This document shows, in pieces, positions 38,357 to 45,979 of a stretch of DNA of 64,000 nucleotides. How positions within the stretch are numbered: position 1 is the stretch's first letter; each line of letters begins with the position of its first letter. The stretch comes from Anaerolineae bacterium (GTDB lineage: Bacteria; Chloroflexota; Anaerolineae; B4-G1). A program made the position numbers and the translations under genes. Location: contig JAUWNP010000002.1 of NCBI GenBank assembly GCA_030612585.1, positions 8,181 to 72,180 on the forward strand, given 5' to 3'. The notes beneath the pieces were generated by a model that was not told the DNA's origin, searched no databases, and saw nothing but the letters and a program-made list of their open reading frames with translations.

Positions 38357-38881
38357 ATGGCCCACCTGCAGCGTCTCCTCGCCCTTGACCAGCAATATTC
38401 AGCGCGTTTCGCCATCCCACGCGAGGCGCGCTTTTCGCGTCTGCTGACGCTCGTCGTCGCTCACAGCGGCGACAGCCCGCTCTGGCTGACCGGCGCTGCC
38501 GTGGCGCTCGTATGGGGCGATGTAGCCTGGCGCAACTTCGGATGGCGCGTGCTGATCGGGACGCTGGTCGCCGGCACGGCCACCACCGCCCTCAAATGGA
38601 TCTTCCGCCGCCAGCGCCCGCCGGGCGAAGGGCTGGGTTTCTATACGCAGTTTGACCGCCATTCCTTCCCTTCCGGTCACGCCGGTCGCTGCGCCTGCCT
38701 GGTCGTGTTGCTGGCCCCACTCCTACCGTTCTGGAGCACGACGTTGTTCGCACTGTGGGCCGGGCTGGTCGGGCTGGCCCGCGTCGCGCTCCAGGTCCAT
38801 TTCCTCTCAGACATTGTCGGCGGATGGGCAGCCGGTCTGCTGGTCAGTCTCGTGCTGCTGGCAACGTTAGGGAGTTCGTAG
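38357..38881 (+). CDS. PAP2-family membrane phosphatase
   Basis: 174 residues with about five membrane segments and the three PAP2 motifs in order: KWIFRRQRP (near 78), PSGHAGR (near 105) with the catalytic His, and RVALQVHFLSDIVGG (near 140) with the second His and Asp. It dephosphorylates a lipid phosphate or pyrophosphate at the membrane. It starts three bases after the preceding stop. The TAG stop lies inside the dispersed repeat 38875-38938. Confidence 0.9.
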   Translation: MAHLQRLLALDQQYSARFAIPREARFSRLLTLVVAHSGDSPLWLTGAAVALVWGDVAWRNFGWRVLIGTLVAGTATTALKWIFRRQRPPGEGLGFYTQFDRHSFPSGHAGRCACLVVLLAPLLPFWSTTLFALWAGLVGLARVALQVHFLSDIVGGWAAGLLVSLVLLATLGSS

Positions 38882-38938
38882 TGGCAACTTCAGTCGATTG
38901 TTCCCCACTATGGACACGACTGAAGTCGTCACTACGAA
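38875..38938. repeat. Inverted repeat overlapping the PAP2 stop codon
   Basis: Arms 38875-38896 (TTCGTAGTGGCAACTTCAGTCG, shown here as two parts: TTCGTAGTGG and CAACTTCAGTCG) and 38917-38938 pair at 20 of 22 positions around a 20-base loop. The left arm supplies the TAG that ends the PAP2 gene. The hairpin may also terminate transcription before dnaA. In 38939-39180 no gene is seen. Confidence 0.7.
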
Positions 38939-39180
38939 AAAATGTCCCCTAAACAGATTTGGCACTGTTAGCCAATTCTTACCCGCGTGCAGCGCGGTTT
39001 TGGGAGGCAGCATGCACCCACTCAGGCACCTCTTGTCAGATGCTGCCCCCATATCTTGGGGTTATCACTCCCGCAAACCGAAAGGATAGGGGGAACACGG
39101 CACACCGTTCGTTAGCCAGGCACTCTCCATAACTTACCTTAAAACACTATCTCTTTTAAGTTCGCTACGGTCAAAAACGG

Positions 39181-39209
39181 TTGCCAAGTGTTCACTCCTT
39201 TGGTACAAT
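39181..39209 (+). promoter_or_regulatory. dnaA promoter
   Basis: TTGCCA at 39181-39186, 17-bp spacer, TACAAT at 39204-39209. The leader of about 170 nt contains no clear ribosome binding site but has a DnaA-box-like TTGTCCACA at 39367-39375 just before the start codon, compatible with autoregulation. Confidence 0.65.
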
Positions 39210-39384
39210 GAAGCCACACTTCAGGGCGGGATAGTTGACCACCGTGCGGGAAGGCTCTACCTCAAACAGCCACTTCGGCTGGCAATGTGAAAGGGCCCGG
39301 CAGTCCCATACAGGTTGAGGAATCCACTTTTCCGATCCCACGTCGCTTCTCGCCGCCAATCAGTCTTTGTCCACATAACCTACA

Positions 39385-40746
39385 ATGAAATCTGACCACA
39401 TCTGGTCGGCCGCACTCGGCGAACTTCAACTTCAGATGACACAGGCCACCTTTGACACCTGGTTGCGCGATTCCAGGTTGCTGAAATACGAAGATGGCAC
39501 CTTCGTCGTCGCTGTCAAGAGTGGGTATGCCAAGGACTGGCTGGAGCACCGACTGCTCGCCATCATCAAACGAACCCTCGCCCGGCTGACCAGTCGAACT
39601 GTCGAAGTCCAATTCGTCGTGTGGAGCGAGGAGGACCAGAAGCAGGACAACGTTCCCTTGCTCAACCTGCCCACGCCAGCCCCAGAGCCAGCCGTAGGGA
39701 CGCGGTCACCGCGTCCCTACTCCTCTCCCGCGAACCTGAATCCGCGCTATATCTTCGACAGTTTTGTGGTGGGGCCAGGTAACCGGTTGGCCCACGCAGC
39801 CTCTATGGCCGTGACCGAGAATCCCGCCGCTGCCTACAACCCACTCTTTATCTACGGAGGAGTGGGCCTGGGTAAGACACACCTCCTGCACGCCATCGGG
39901 CACACCTGCCAGGCGCAGGGGTTGCGCGTACTCTACATCTCGTCCGAGGAGTTCACCAACGACCTTATTGAAGCCATCCGCTCCCACACCACCGACTCAT
40001 TCCGCGAAAAGTACCGCACCGCCGACGTCCTGCTCGTGGACGATGTTCAGTTCATCGCTGGCAAGGAAAGTACCCAGGAAGAGTTTTTCCATACCTTCAA
40101 CACGCTCCACGACGCCGTGAAACAAATCGTCATCTCTTCGGACCGGACACCGAAGGCGATGATCACGCTGGAGGAGCGGCTGTGCTCCCGCTTCGAGTGG
40201 GGATTGATCGCCGACATTCAGCCGCCTGACCTGGAGACACGCATCGCCATCTTGCGCTCCAAATCTGCCACCTGTAGTATATCGGTCCCCGACGAGATTC
40301 TCGTCCTCATCGCCAGCCAGGTACAGAGCAACATCCGCGAACTCGAAGGCGCGCTCACCCGCGTGCTGGCTCTATCCCAACTCACTCATCAACCACTCAC
40401 ACCAGAAGTCACCGAGGCAGCCCTGAGCAATCTGCTCCCCCAGCGTAGCAAACTGACCCCAGATCAGATCGTGGAGGCAGTGGCCCGGCACTTCAGTGTT
40501 GAAATTGGCGCACTCCAGGGACGCAGCCGCAGCCGAGCCATCGCACGTCCACGCCAGATCGCAATGTACCTCATCCGAAAGGAGACCGGGGCATCACTAC
40601 CCCAGATCGGAGCAATATTGGGTGGGCGTGATCACACCACCATCCTCTACGGCTGCGAACGTATCGCCGATATGATCGAGGAAGACACGGATATTCGACG
40701 TCAGGTCACCACGCTACGCCAGCGTCTCTACAACAACGGCAATTGA
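39385..40746 (+). CDS. dnaA: Chromosomal replication initiator DnaA
   Basis: 453 residues, normal length. DnaA binds oriC boxes and melts the origin in its ATP form. Domain I: residues 1-85 (FDTWLRDSRLL, YAKDWLEHRLL). Domain II: a short variable linker at about 95-120 that here includes VGTRSPRPY from an inserted palindrome. Domain III: FVVGPGNRLAHAA, Walker A GGVGLGKTHLLHAIG near 155, Walker B LLVDDVQFIAGKE, and arginine finger region RLCSRFEWGL. Domain IV: the DnaA signature GRDHTTILYGCERI near 414. There is no evident Shine-Dalgarno before the ATG. It is followed by DnaA boxes. Confidence 0.97.
   Translation: MKSDHIWSAALGELQLQMTQATFDTWLRDSRLLKYEDGTFVVAVKSGYAKDWLEHRLLAIIKRTLARLTSRTVEVQFVVWSEEDQKQDNVPLLNLPTPAPEPAVGTRSPRPYSSPANLNPRYIFDSFVVGPGNRLAHAASMAVTENPAAAYNPLFIYGGVGLGKTHLLHAIGHTCQAQGLRVLYISSEEFTNDLIEAIRSHTTDSFREKYRTADVLLVDDVQFIAGKESTQEEFFHTFNTLHDAVKQIVISSDRTPKAMITLEERLCSRFEWGLIADIQPPDLETRIAILRSKSATCSISVPDEILVLIASQVQSNIRELEGALTRVLALSQLTHQPLTPEVTEAALSNLLPQRSKLTPDQIVEAVARHFSVEIGALQGRSRSRAIARPRQIAMYLIRKETGASLPQIGAILGGRDHTTILYGCERIADMIEEDTDIRRQVTTLRQRLYNNGN
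39694..39720. repeat. Palindrome inside the DnaA linker
   Basis: GTAGGGACGCGG-TCA-CCGCGTCCCTAC, a 27-bp palindrome with a single central mismatch. It is in frame and adds nine residues to domain II, the part of DnaA most tolerant of length change. Confidence 0.85.
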
Positions 40747-40764
40747 TCTCTGACCATCTCTCTT

Positions 40765-41043
40765 TCCACACCTCCCCTGTCAATATCCACACCCACCAGC
40801 CCTTGGCCTCTATGCTCCCACTTCCCCCACATCTGGGGGACGCCATGCCCCTGATGCCCCTTCCATAGCACTTCGCCTGTGGATAACTGCTTGTTTTCTG
40901 GGGATAACAGAGCCGGGCTGGGGATAACTCTGCCCGCATGAATACAGTGACATCTTCACACGAAAGAAGCGGGTGGCCAAACAGCCACCCGCTTCTTGCG
41001 TATGACCTCATCTCCCTCACTGTCCACAACCAATTGTGGATAA
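40765..41043. other. Probable origin of replication (oriC)
   Basis: Directly after dnaA lie two perfect DnaA boxes in reverse orientation (TGTGGATAA at 40878-40886 and 41035-41043) and two one-mismatch boxes (TGGGGATAA at 40899-40907 and 40919-40927). A forward near-match ATATCCACA lies at 40783-40791, and a weaker CTGTCCACA at 41020-41028 forms an inverted pair with the last box. The three clustered boxes are 20-21 bp apart, two helical turns. AT-rich sequence that could unwind follows near 41180-41210. Functional proof is lacking. Confidence 0.7.
40964..40997 (+). terminator. Strong hairpin within the oriC region
   Basis: A perfect 14-bp stem (AAGAAGCGGGTGGC / GCCACCCGCTTCTT) with a 6-base loop about 220 bp after dnaA. 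No T run follows, so it may be a dnaA terminator, an origin structural element or another inserted palindrome. Confidence 0.5.
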
Positions 41044-41187
41044 CGTGTTTCGCTTACGCCCCCGTATTTGCGGCCTCGTGGTGGCCCTCCCACCACATCT
41101 AAGGTGGCTTAGCCTCAGCACGGCCCCAGCACGCACGTTTTCCCCGCTTTCCCCTGCCCTACTACTACGACTACACATGAAATGATC

Positions 41188-41315
41188 TAAGATTTGTATC
41201 TTCTCAATATTCAGGGGGGGATGACGACTGTAGGGCGGTTTTGCTAACCGCCGTCCGGTCGGATAGCAAATCCGACCTACACCCGCCCCAAGTTTTTGAG
41301 AAGATACTAAGATTT
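41188..41315. mobile_element. MITE with 12-bp terminal inverted repeats and 8-bp target duplication
   Basis: Element 41196-41307 (112 bp) begins GTATCTTCTCAA and ends with its exact complement TTGAGAAGATAC. It is flanked by the direct repeat TAAGATTT (41188-41195 and 41308-41315). Inside are two hairpins: GGCGGTT-TTGCT-AACCGCC and GGTCGGAT-AGCAA-ATCCGACC, whose loops are complementary. There is no coding capacity. It lies 145 bp from the last DnaA box. Confidence 0.85.
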
Positions 41316-41402
41316 ATAGATTCAAGATGGGTAGACTGTCATCCTTAAACCTCGAAATTTCTCAAACCCTCCTATCCATAACTATGGTTGCTGGCATGAT
41401 AT

Positions 41403-42842
41403 CTATGCTTGTTCTGGTTTCCATATTTCCTGTACCCGGATCAGAACAAGGGCAGAGATAAGGAAGAGAACGGCGTAGATGGCGAAAATCAGCAGATACC
41501 CCAGCCCCGGTGATTGAGGGATACGGCCGGTGAAAAAGTCGGCTATGGGACCCCCAATGTAGGCTCCCACTGCCCCGGCGCCTGCCCCGGCCAGGTTGGA
41601 GATACCTAGATAGCGTCCAGCCTCCTCTTTGGGCACTACGTCTGTTCCCAGTGCCCAGTTGGTGGTGAAGAACATGCCTGTGGCGGCACCGGTGATGCAT
41701 CCGCCCACGTATATCACGGTCATACTAGGGGCCAGGACGAGTACCAGTGTGCCTATCGCTGCCATGACGCCGCTGATTGCCACCAGTCGCTTACGCCCAA
41801 TCCGGTCGGCGAGCCAGCCGCTCGGCAGGGCACACAGCAGGATTAGGATGCCGACCACCATCATTAGTTGTGATGCCGGCCCTGCGGCAGCCTCGCCTTC
41901 CAGTCCCAGCCGACCCTGAAGGAAGTAGACTGCGAAACCGGAGAGATTCGTAGCTCCAATGAGGAAGGCCAGCCGGTTGACCACCCACCAGGTGAAGGAG
42001 GGATAACGACGTGCCTCCTCGCCGCCGATGCTGATACGCACGCTGATCCACACGCCCACGATGGCGGCGGTCGCCATCGCTAGCAGTCCCACGCCCCCCA
42101 TCACGATCAAGAGTGTATTCACCGCATCTATGTTGTCCAGGAGTCTGCTTGTTCCCTTGACAATCTCACCCAAGCCCAGAATGATCACCAAAAAAACCAG
42201 TGTCATCGCCACGAGGCGTCCGAATGGTTCCCAATCCAGCGGGCCGGGATGTTCGCTCAGCGGCTCTTCGCGGACGAACATGGTGATAGCCATGCTCATG
42301 AACAGGACTCCGGTTGCCACCAGGATGCCGGCCCACATTTGCCCTGCCGCGATCAGTTTGCCAACGGTGAGGGCGACAATGATGACTGGCAGAAGTTCCA
42401 TAATGGACTTCACGCCGGAGAAGCGACCACGATGCTCTTCCGACACCAGATCGGGGATCAGTCCCTGCTCCGCACTGTGGGCGATGTTGGAGGCAATCTG
42501 CGAGAGCACCACTGCCCCGAACAGGAACCAGTAACTGGGAGAGACCCCGATGGCAATCATACACGCCATGTTCAGCAGCGTGCCAACGAGGATGAACGGG
42601 CGTCGCCGTCCCCAACGCATGGTGCTGCGGTCCGAAAGTATACCCATCAGCGCCTGTGCCAACAGGGCGACCATCAGGGTATAGAGACGCAGGCGGCCAA
42701 AGGCAGTGCCTTGCTGTTCCGGGCCAACGAACTTCTGTACTAGCAGAGGCACGATGAGGCCGTTGCTCTGCGAGACCATCGTCAGCCCCATCCAGTAGAT
42801 GTTGATCGTGATGTAGTCGTGCCAGCGAATGGAACGTTTCAC
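41403..42842 (-). CDS. MFS transporter
   Basis: 479 residues with about twelve membrane segments. The loop between segments 2 and 3 carries motif A in the form GILSDRSTMRWGRRRPFILVG, and the equivalent loop in the second half reads GWLADRIGRKRLVAISG. The N-terminus (WHDYITINIYWMGLTMVSQSNGLIVPLL) resembles SLC45/GPH-like sugar carriers of Anaerolineae. Expected proton- or sodium-coupled uptake or export; the substrate is unknown. AGGAAGGCAG lies just before the ATG. It follows the 42985 gene on the minus strand. Confidence 0.85.
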   Translation of the reverse strand: MKRSIRWHDYITINIYWMGLTMVSQSNGLIVPLLVQKFVGPEQQGTAFGRLRLYTLMVALLAQALMGILSDRSTMRWGRRRPFILVGTLLNMACMIAIGVSPSYWFLFGAVVLSQIASNIAHSAEQGLIPDLVSEEHRGRFSGVKSIMELLPVIIVALTVGKLIAAGQMWAGILVATGVLFMSMAITMFVREEPLSEHPGPLDWEPFGRLVAMTLVFLVIILGLGEIVKGTSRLLDNIDAVNTLLIVMGGVGLLAMATAAIVGVWISVRISIGGEEARRYPSFTWWVVNRLAFLIGATNLSGFAVYFLQGRLGLEGEAAAGPASQLMMVVGILILLCALPSGWLADRIGRKRLVAISGVMAAIGTLVLVLAPSMTVIYVGGCITGAATGMFFTTNWALGTDVVPKEEAGRYLGISNLAGAGAGAVGAYIGGPIADFFTGRIPQSPGLGYLLIFAIYAVLFLISALVLIRVQEIWKPEQA

Positions 42843-42869
42843 TGTCTGCCTTCCTTTCTGTACGCTGAG

Positions 42870-42980
42870 TTACCGTAGTTCGATTGCCCCTCCCGGGCAT
42901 TGTAACACACAGGCGACACATCGCTGCGCGTCGTGAAAGGCCGCCTTGTGCCGTTCCTGGTCCGGCGTCCAGCAGCCCAC
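42870..42980 (-). pseudogene. Possible ferredoxin-like fragment
   Basis: A 36-codon frame starting at GTG 42980, five bases after the preceding stop, ending DAQRCVACVLQCPGGAIELR. The end matches the second half of a [4Fe-4S] motif (CxxCxxxCP followed by GAIEL), but the first cysteine of CxxCxxCxxxCP is an alanine. It may be a decayed ferredoxin, or a coincidence of frame. Confidence 0.3.
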
Positions 42981-42984
42981 CGGG

Positions 42985-43476
42985 TTACTCCTCGTCCTTC
43001 TTCTCCTGCCGCTCAACGAGTCCCTGGATTCCCTGCTCCAACTTCTGCCCGGCGGCGAGGATGTCGAGGAGCCGGTCTTCGGTCTCCTGATCGTCCTCGG
43101 GGCGCGTCTCCCACGCACCCTGAAGTGCTTCGTTCATCCGCGCCAGGCTGCGGGCCATGGCGGCGAAGATGTCCTCAGCCGCCATTTCGCGGGAGACCAA
43201 TTTGACGCGTGGGCCGCTGTAGAAGCCCAACGATTCCATCTCCCGCTCCATCTCGGCGGCGAACTCGGGGTCATCCTCGAACCCCTCCGTGTGATCCACG
43301 CCAGGTGTGAACTCGAAGCGTTCATCATCCATCAGCATCCGGTGGAGGTCGTCCAGTTCCAGGTCGAGGCCCAGCCCTTCTCCCTGACACATCAGCCACA
43401 GTTTCTTGACCGGCACGTAGAAGTCGGGGGCGATCTCCAGGATCTCGATTACTCGGGTGACGACACGGTCGTTCAT
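42985..43476 (-). CDS. Hypothetical acidic protein coupled to the UPF0173 hydrolase
   Basis: 163 residues, soluble and acidic. The N-terminal half looks like a small winged-helix-type fold (VIEILEIAPDFYVPVKKLWLMC, then LDDLHRMLMDDERFEF); the C-terminal half is helical (DIFAAMARSLARMNEAL, LLDILAAGQKLEQGIQ) and ends in a charged tail. Its ATG shares one base with the UPF0173 stop (TGATG), so it is translationally coupled. No family recognised; DNA binding is only a guess from predicted helices. Confidence 0.65.
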   Translation of the reverse strand: MNDRVVTRVIEILEIAPDFYVPVKKLWLMCQGEGLGLDLELDDLHRMLMDDERFEFTPGVDHTEGFEDDPEFAAEMEREMESLGFYSGPRVKLVSREMAAEDIFAAMARSLARMNEALQGAWETRPEDDQETEDRLLDILAAGQKLEQGIQGLVERQEKKDEE

Positions 43477-44159
43477 CACAGTTCGTAACTCTCGCCAGGC
43501 TTGAGCACGACTGGCTTGGCAGACGTCTCGGTCTGCACCCGCTTGGCCCAGGCGTGCGGATCTTGCGCGACAATGTCAAAGGTGTTATAGTGGATGGGGA
43601 TGACGACCTGGGGCTCGATTAACTTGACTGCTCGCAGTGCATCGTCTGGTCCCATGGTGAAGTTGTCGCCGATGGGTAGGGCAGCCAGGTCAATCCCCTC
43701 TTCGCCGATGAGACGCATGCTGTAAAAAAGCGCGGTGTCGCCAGCCAGGTAAATTCTCTTGTTCTCGGCTGTCAGCAGCAGCCCACAAGGGGTGCCGCCG
43801 CAGGAGCCATCGGGCAGGCCGGAGCCGTGGTGAGCGATGGTCAGTTTGAGATAACCGAAGGGATGCTGGAAGCCACCACCGATGTGCTGGGCGTGGGTGT
43901 GAGCCACGCCTTGGGCCTGGAGCCAGTTGCAGATCTCGAAATTGGAGATGACCAGGGCTCCGGTCCTCTTGGCGATGGCGACCGTGTCGCCAATGTGGTC
44001 GCCGTGACCGTGGGTGACCAGGATATAATCGGCCTCGGCTGCATCGGCGGAGATGGGGGCAAAGGGGTTGTCGGTGAGGAATGGGTCCACCAGTACCTGT
44101 GCGCCTCTGACGGTCAGAGCGAAAGCAGCGTGTCCGTACCAGGTCAGTTTGATGGTCAT
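43476..44159 (-). CDS. UPF0173 metal-dependent hydrolase (metallo-beta-lactamase fold)
   Basis: 227 residues, the family length. Seen: LTWYGHAAFAL at the start, the metal motif THGHGDHIGD near residue 50, HHGSGLPDG near 110, LAGDTALFY near 140 and IPIHYNTFD near 190. All ligands of a two-metal beta-lactamase-fold hydrolase are present; the physiological substrate of the family is not established. TAAGGAGGAAG precedes the ATG. A MITE is inserted only about 20 bp upstream of that site, so its promoter is either displaced or supplied by the element. Confidence 0.93.
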   Translation of the reverse strand: MTIKLTWYGHAAFALTVRGAQVLVDPFLTDNPFAPISADAAEADYILVTHGHGDHIGDTVAIAKRTGALVISNFEICNWLQAQGVAHTHAQHIGGGFQHPFGYLKLTIAHHGSGLPDGSCGGTPCGLLLTAENKRIYLAGDTALFYSMRLIGEEGIDLAALPIGDNFTMGPDDALRAVKLIEPQVVIPIHYNTFDIVAQDPHAWAKRVQTETSAKPVVLKPGESYEL

Positions 44160-44172
44160 AGTTCTTCCTCCT

Positions 44173-44508
44173 TACTTATTGGACTTTGGACAATCTGCAA
44201 TCACAGGGTTGTCGCCAAAAGTGCGAATTTCGTCGAACAAGTCACGAAATGGCGCGAAAATCTCGCCAAAACTGATCCAGGGCGACTTTTTTCGTAGGCA
44301 GCAGAGTTGCGGATTAATTATTCGGCAGTTTGGGCTAAACCCAGATCTGCCCAAACCCCCGAATAATTCACGAGTATCTTCAAACTGCATTTTACAGCGT
44401 CAAAACGTTCAACTTTGCGCATTTGTTGACAAAACGCGGTTTTTTCGTTCCCAAATGCACACTTTTAAGAAGCTGCTCTCAAACCATTTGTCCAAAGTCC
44501 AATACTTA
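44173..44508. mobile_element. 324-bp MITE with 15-bp terminal inverted repeats and 6-bp target duplication
   Basis: Element 44179-44502 begins TTGGACTTTGGACAA and ends with the exact complement TTGTCCAAAGTCCAA. It is flanked by TACTTA on both sides (44173-44178, 44503-44508). An internal hairpin pairs ATTATTCGG..GTTTGGGC with GCCCAAAC..CGAATAAT near 44318-44375. Its base composition is AT-richer than the surroundings and no plausible gene lies inside. Confidence 0.85.
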
Positions 44509-44643
44509 TGTTGATTGTGTCCTATAGTTGGTGCTCCACTACACAAAAGGGGAACTACGGTCGGCTACTGTAGTATATGGAGAAGTATAGTGGATAATGG
44601 AAGGATGTCAATGTACAGACTCAAAATAGTACGATTGTGGGGG

Positions 44644-44673
44644 TTGACAAGAGGCATGGAAATGTGGTATAGT
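44644..44673 (+). promoter_or_regulatory. sigA promoter
   Basis: TTGACA at 44644-44649, 18-bp spacer, TATAGT at 44668-44673, about 100 bp before the start. The segment 44509-44640 holds nothing else that I recognise. Confidence 0.7.
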
Positions 44674-44776
44674 AACATCTGACGGGAGCATGTGTGCCAC
44701 TACCCGATTTGCAGGTGGGAGCACATTGCCTGACCGATAGATGTCAAGCACTGTGCTCCCTATCACTGGGTGAGAG

Positions 44777-45979
44777 ATGAATCTAGATCAAAAAAACGAA
44801 CTGGTAGAAATTGAAGAAGGGATGAGCCGTGAGGAGTACCTGCTGGCCAAGGCTGCCGAGCAGGGCTTCGTCACGTACGACGATGTCCTGGTTGCTTTTC
44901 CCCAGGCCGAAGAGAACCTGGAGGAACTTGAGGACATCCTGGCTACTCTGATGGAGACCGGCGTCAAGGTAGGCGCACCGGAAGAGATGGAAAGGCAGGA
45001 AGCGGTGGCTCCCACGAGACTTGATCAGTCTGCTGTGGTAACCAACCAGCAGGCGCGCTTCGACACCATCGCGATAGATGATACGATCGGCCTCTATCTC
45101 AAAGAGGTTGGCCGTGTGCCGTTGCTCACGGCTGCAGAGGAGGTCAGGCTGGCCAAGCGTATGGAGGCCGGTAAGATTGCCCAGGAGGAATTGAGCCAGG
45201 ATGGTCTCAATCTTGAAAAGCGGGCCGAAATGGAGGAAGTTATACAGGATGGTCTGGCTGCTCGTGAGCACCTTATCCGCGCCAACTCTCGCCTGGTGAT
45301 CAGCGTGGCCAAGAAGTACATTGGCCGTGGGGTGCCCTTCCTCGACCTGATCCAGGAGGGCAACATCGGGCTTATACGCGCCGCCAACAAGTTCAACTAT
45401 CATCTGGGGCATAAGTTCTCGACCTACGCAACCTGGTGGATCCGGCAGGCGGTCACGCGGGCGATTGCTGATCAGAGCCGCACCATCCGCGTCCCTGTCC
45501 ACATGGGCGACCAGATCAATAAACTGCTGCGAACTGCTCACCGATTGACTCAGGAGTTAGGGCGCGAGCCCACCACCGAGGAGTTAGCCGCCGCATTGGA
45601 AATCCCTACGCGCAAGGTGGAGGAGATGCTGAGAGTGGCACGCCGCCCTCTCTCGCTGGAAATGCCCACCGACGATGATGGTGACAGCGAACTAGGTGAT
45701 TTCATCGAAGATGAAGACATCTCTGCTCCGGACGAGGAGGTGACCTTTTCGATGTTGCGGGAGTTGCTCCGAGGTATTCTACAGGATCTCCCGCCGCGTG
45801 AAGTGCGCATTCTGCAACTGCGCTATGGACTGGTGGATGGCGAGACGTACACTCTTGAGGAGGTGGGTAAGAAACTGGGGGTGACCCGTGAACGAGTGCG
45901 CCAGATAGAGGCCCAGGCACTCAGCCGTCTTCGTCATCCTACGCACTCCCGCAGGTTAAAGGATTTTCTGGAGAAGTAA
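44777..45979 (+). CDS. sigA: Principal RNA polymerase sigma factor
   Basis: 400 residues, RpoD/SigA type. A short region 1.1 ([22 protein letters not shown]), region 1.2 ([21 protein letters not shown]), region 2 ([23 protein letters not shown], then [17 protein letters not shown] for -10 recognition), region 3 and region 4.2 ([20 protein letters not shown] for -35 recognition). All are complete, matching the TTGACA/TATAAT promoters seen throughout the window. It abuts the antiporter genes: the next GTG follows the TAA directly. Confidence 0.95.
   Translation: MNLDQKNELVEIEEGMSREEYLLAKAAEQGFVTYDDVLVAFPQAEENLEELEDILATLMETGVKVGAPEEMERQEAVAPTRLDQSAVVTNQQARFDTIAIDDTIGLYLKEVGRVPLLTAAEEVRLAKRMEAGKIAQEELSQDGLNLEKRAEMEEVIQDGLAAREHLIRANSRLVISVAKKYIGRGVPFLDLIQEGNIGLIRAANKFNYHLGHKFSTYATWWIRQAVTRAIADQSRTIRVPVHMGDQINKLLRTAHRLTQELGREPTTEELAAALEIPTRKVEEMLRVARRPLSLEMPTDDDGDSELGDFIEDEDISAPDEEVTFSMLRELLRGILQDLPPREVRILQLRYGLVDGETYTLEEVGKKLGVTRERVRQIEAQALSRLRHPTHSRRLKDFLEK

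Noticed and set aside
44053..44514. A 153-codon plus-strand frame across the second MITE
   Set aside because: It begins antisense inside the UPF0173 gene and reads through the element with no recognisable protein character.
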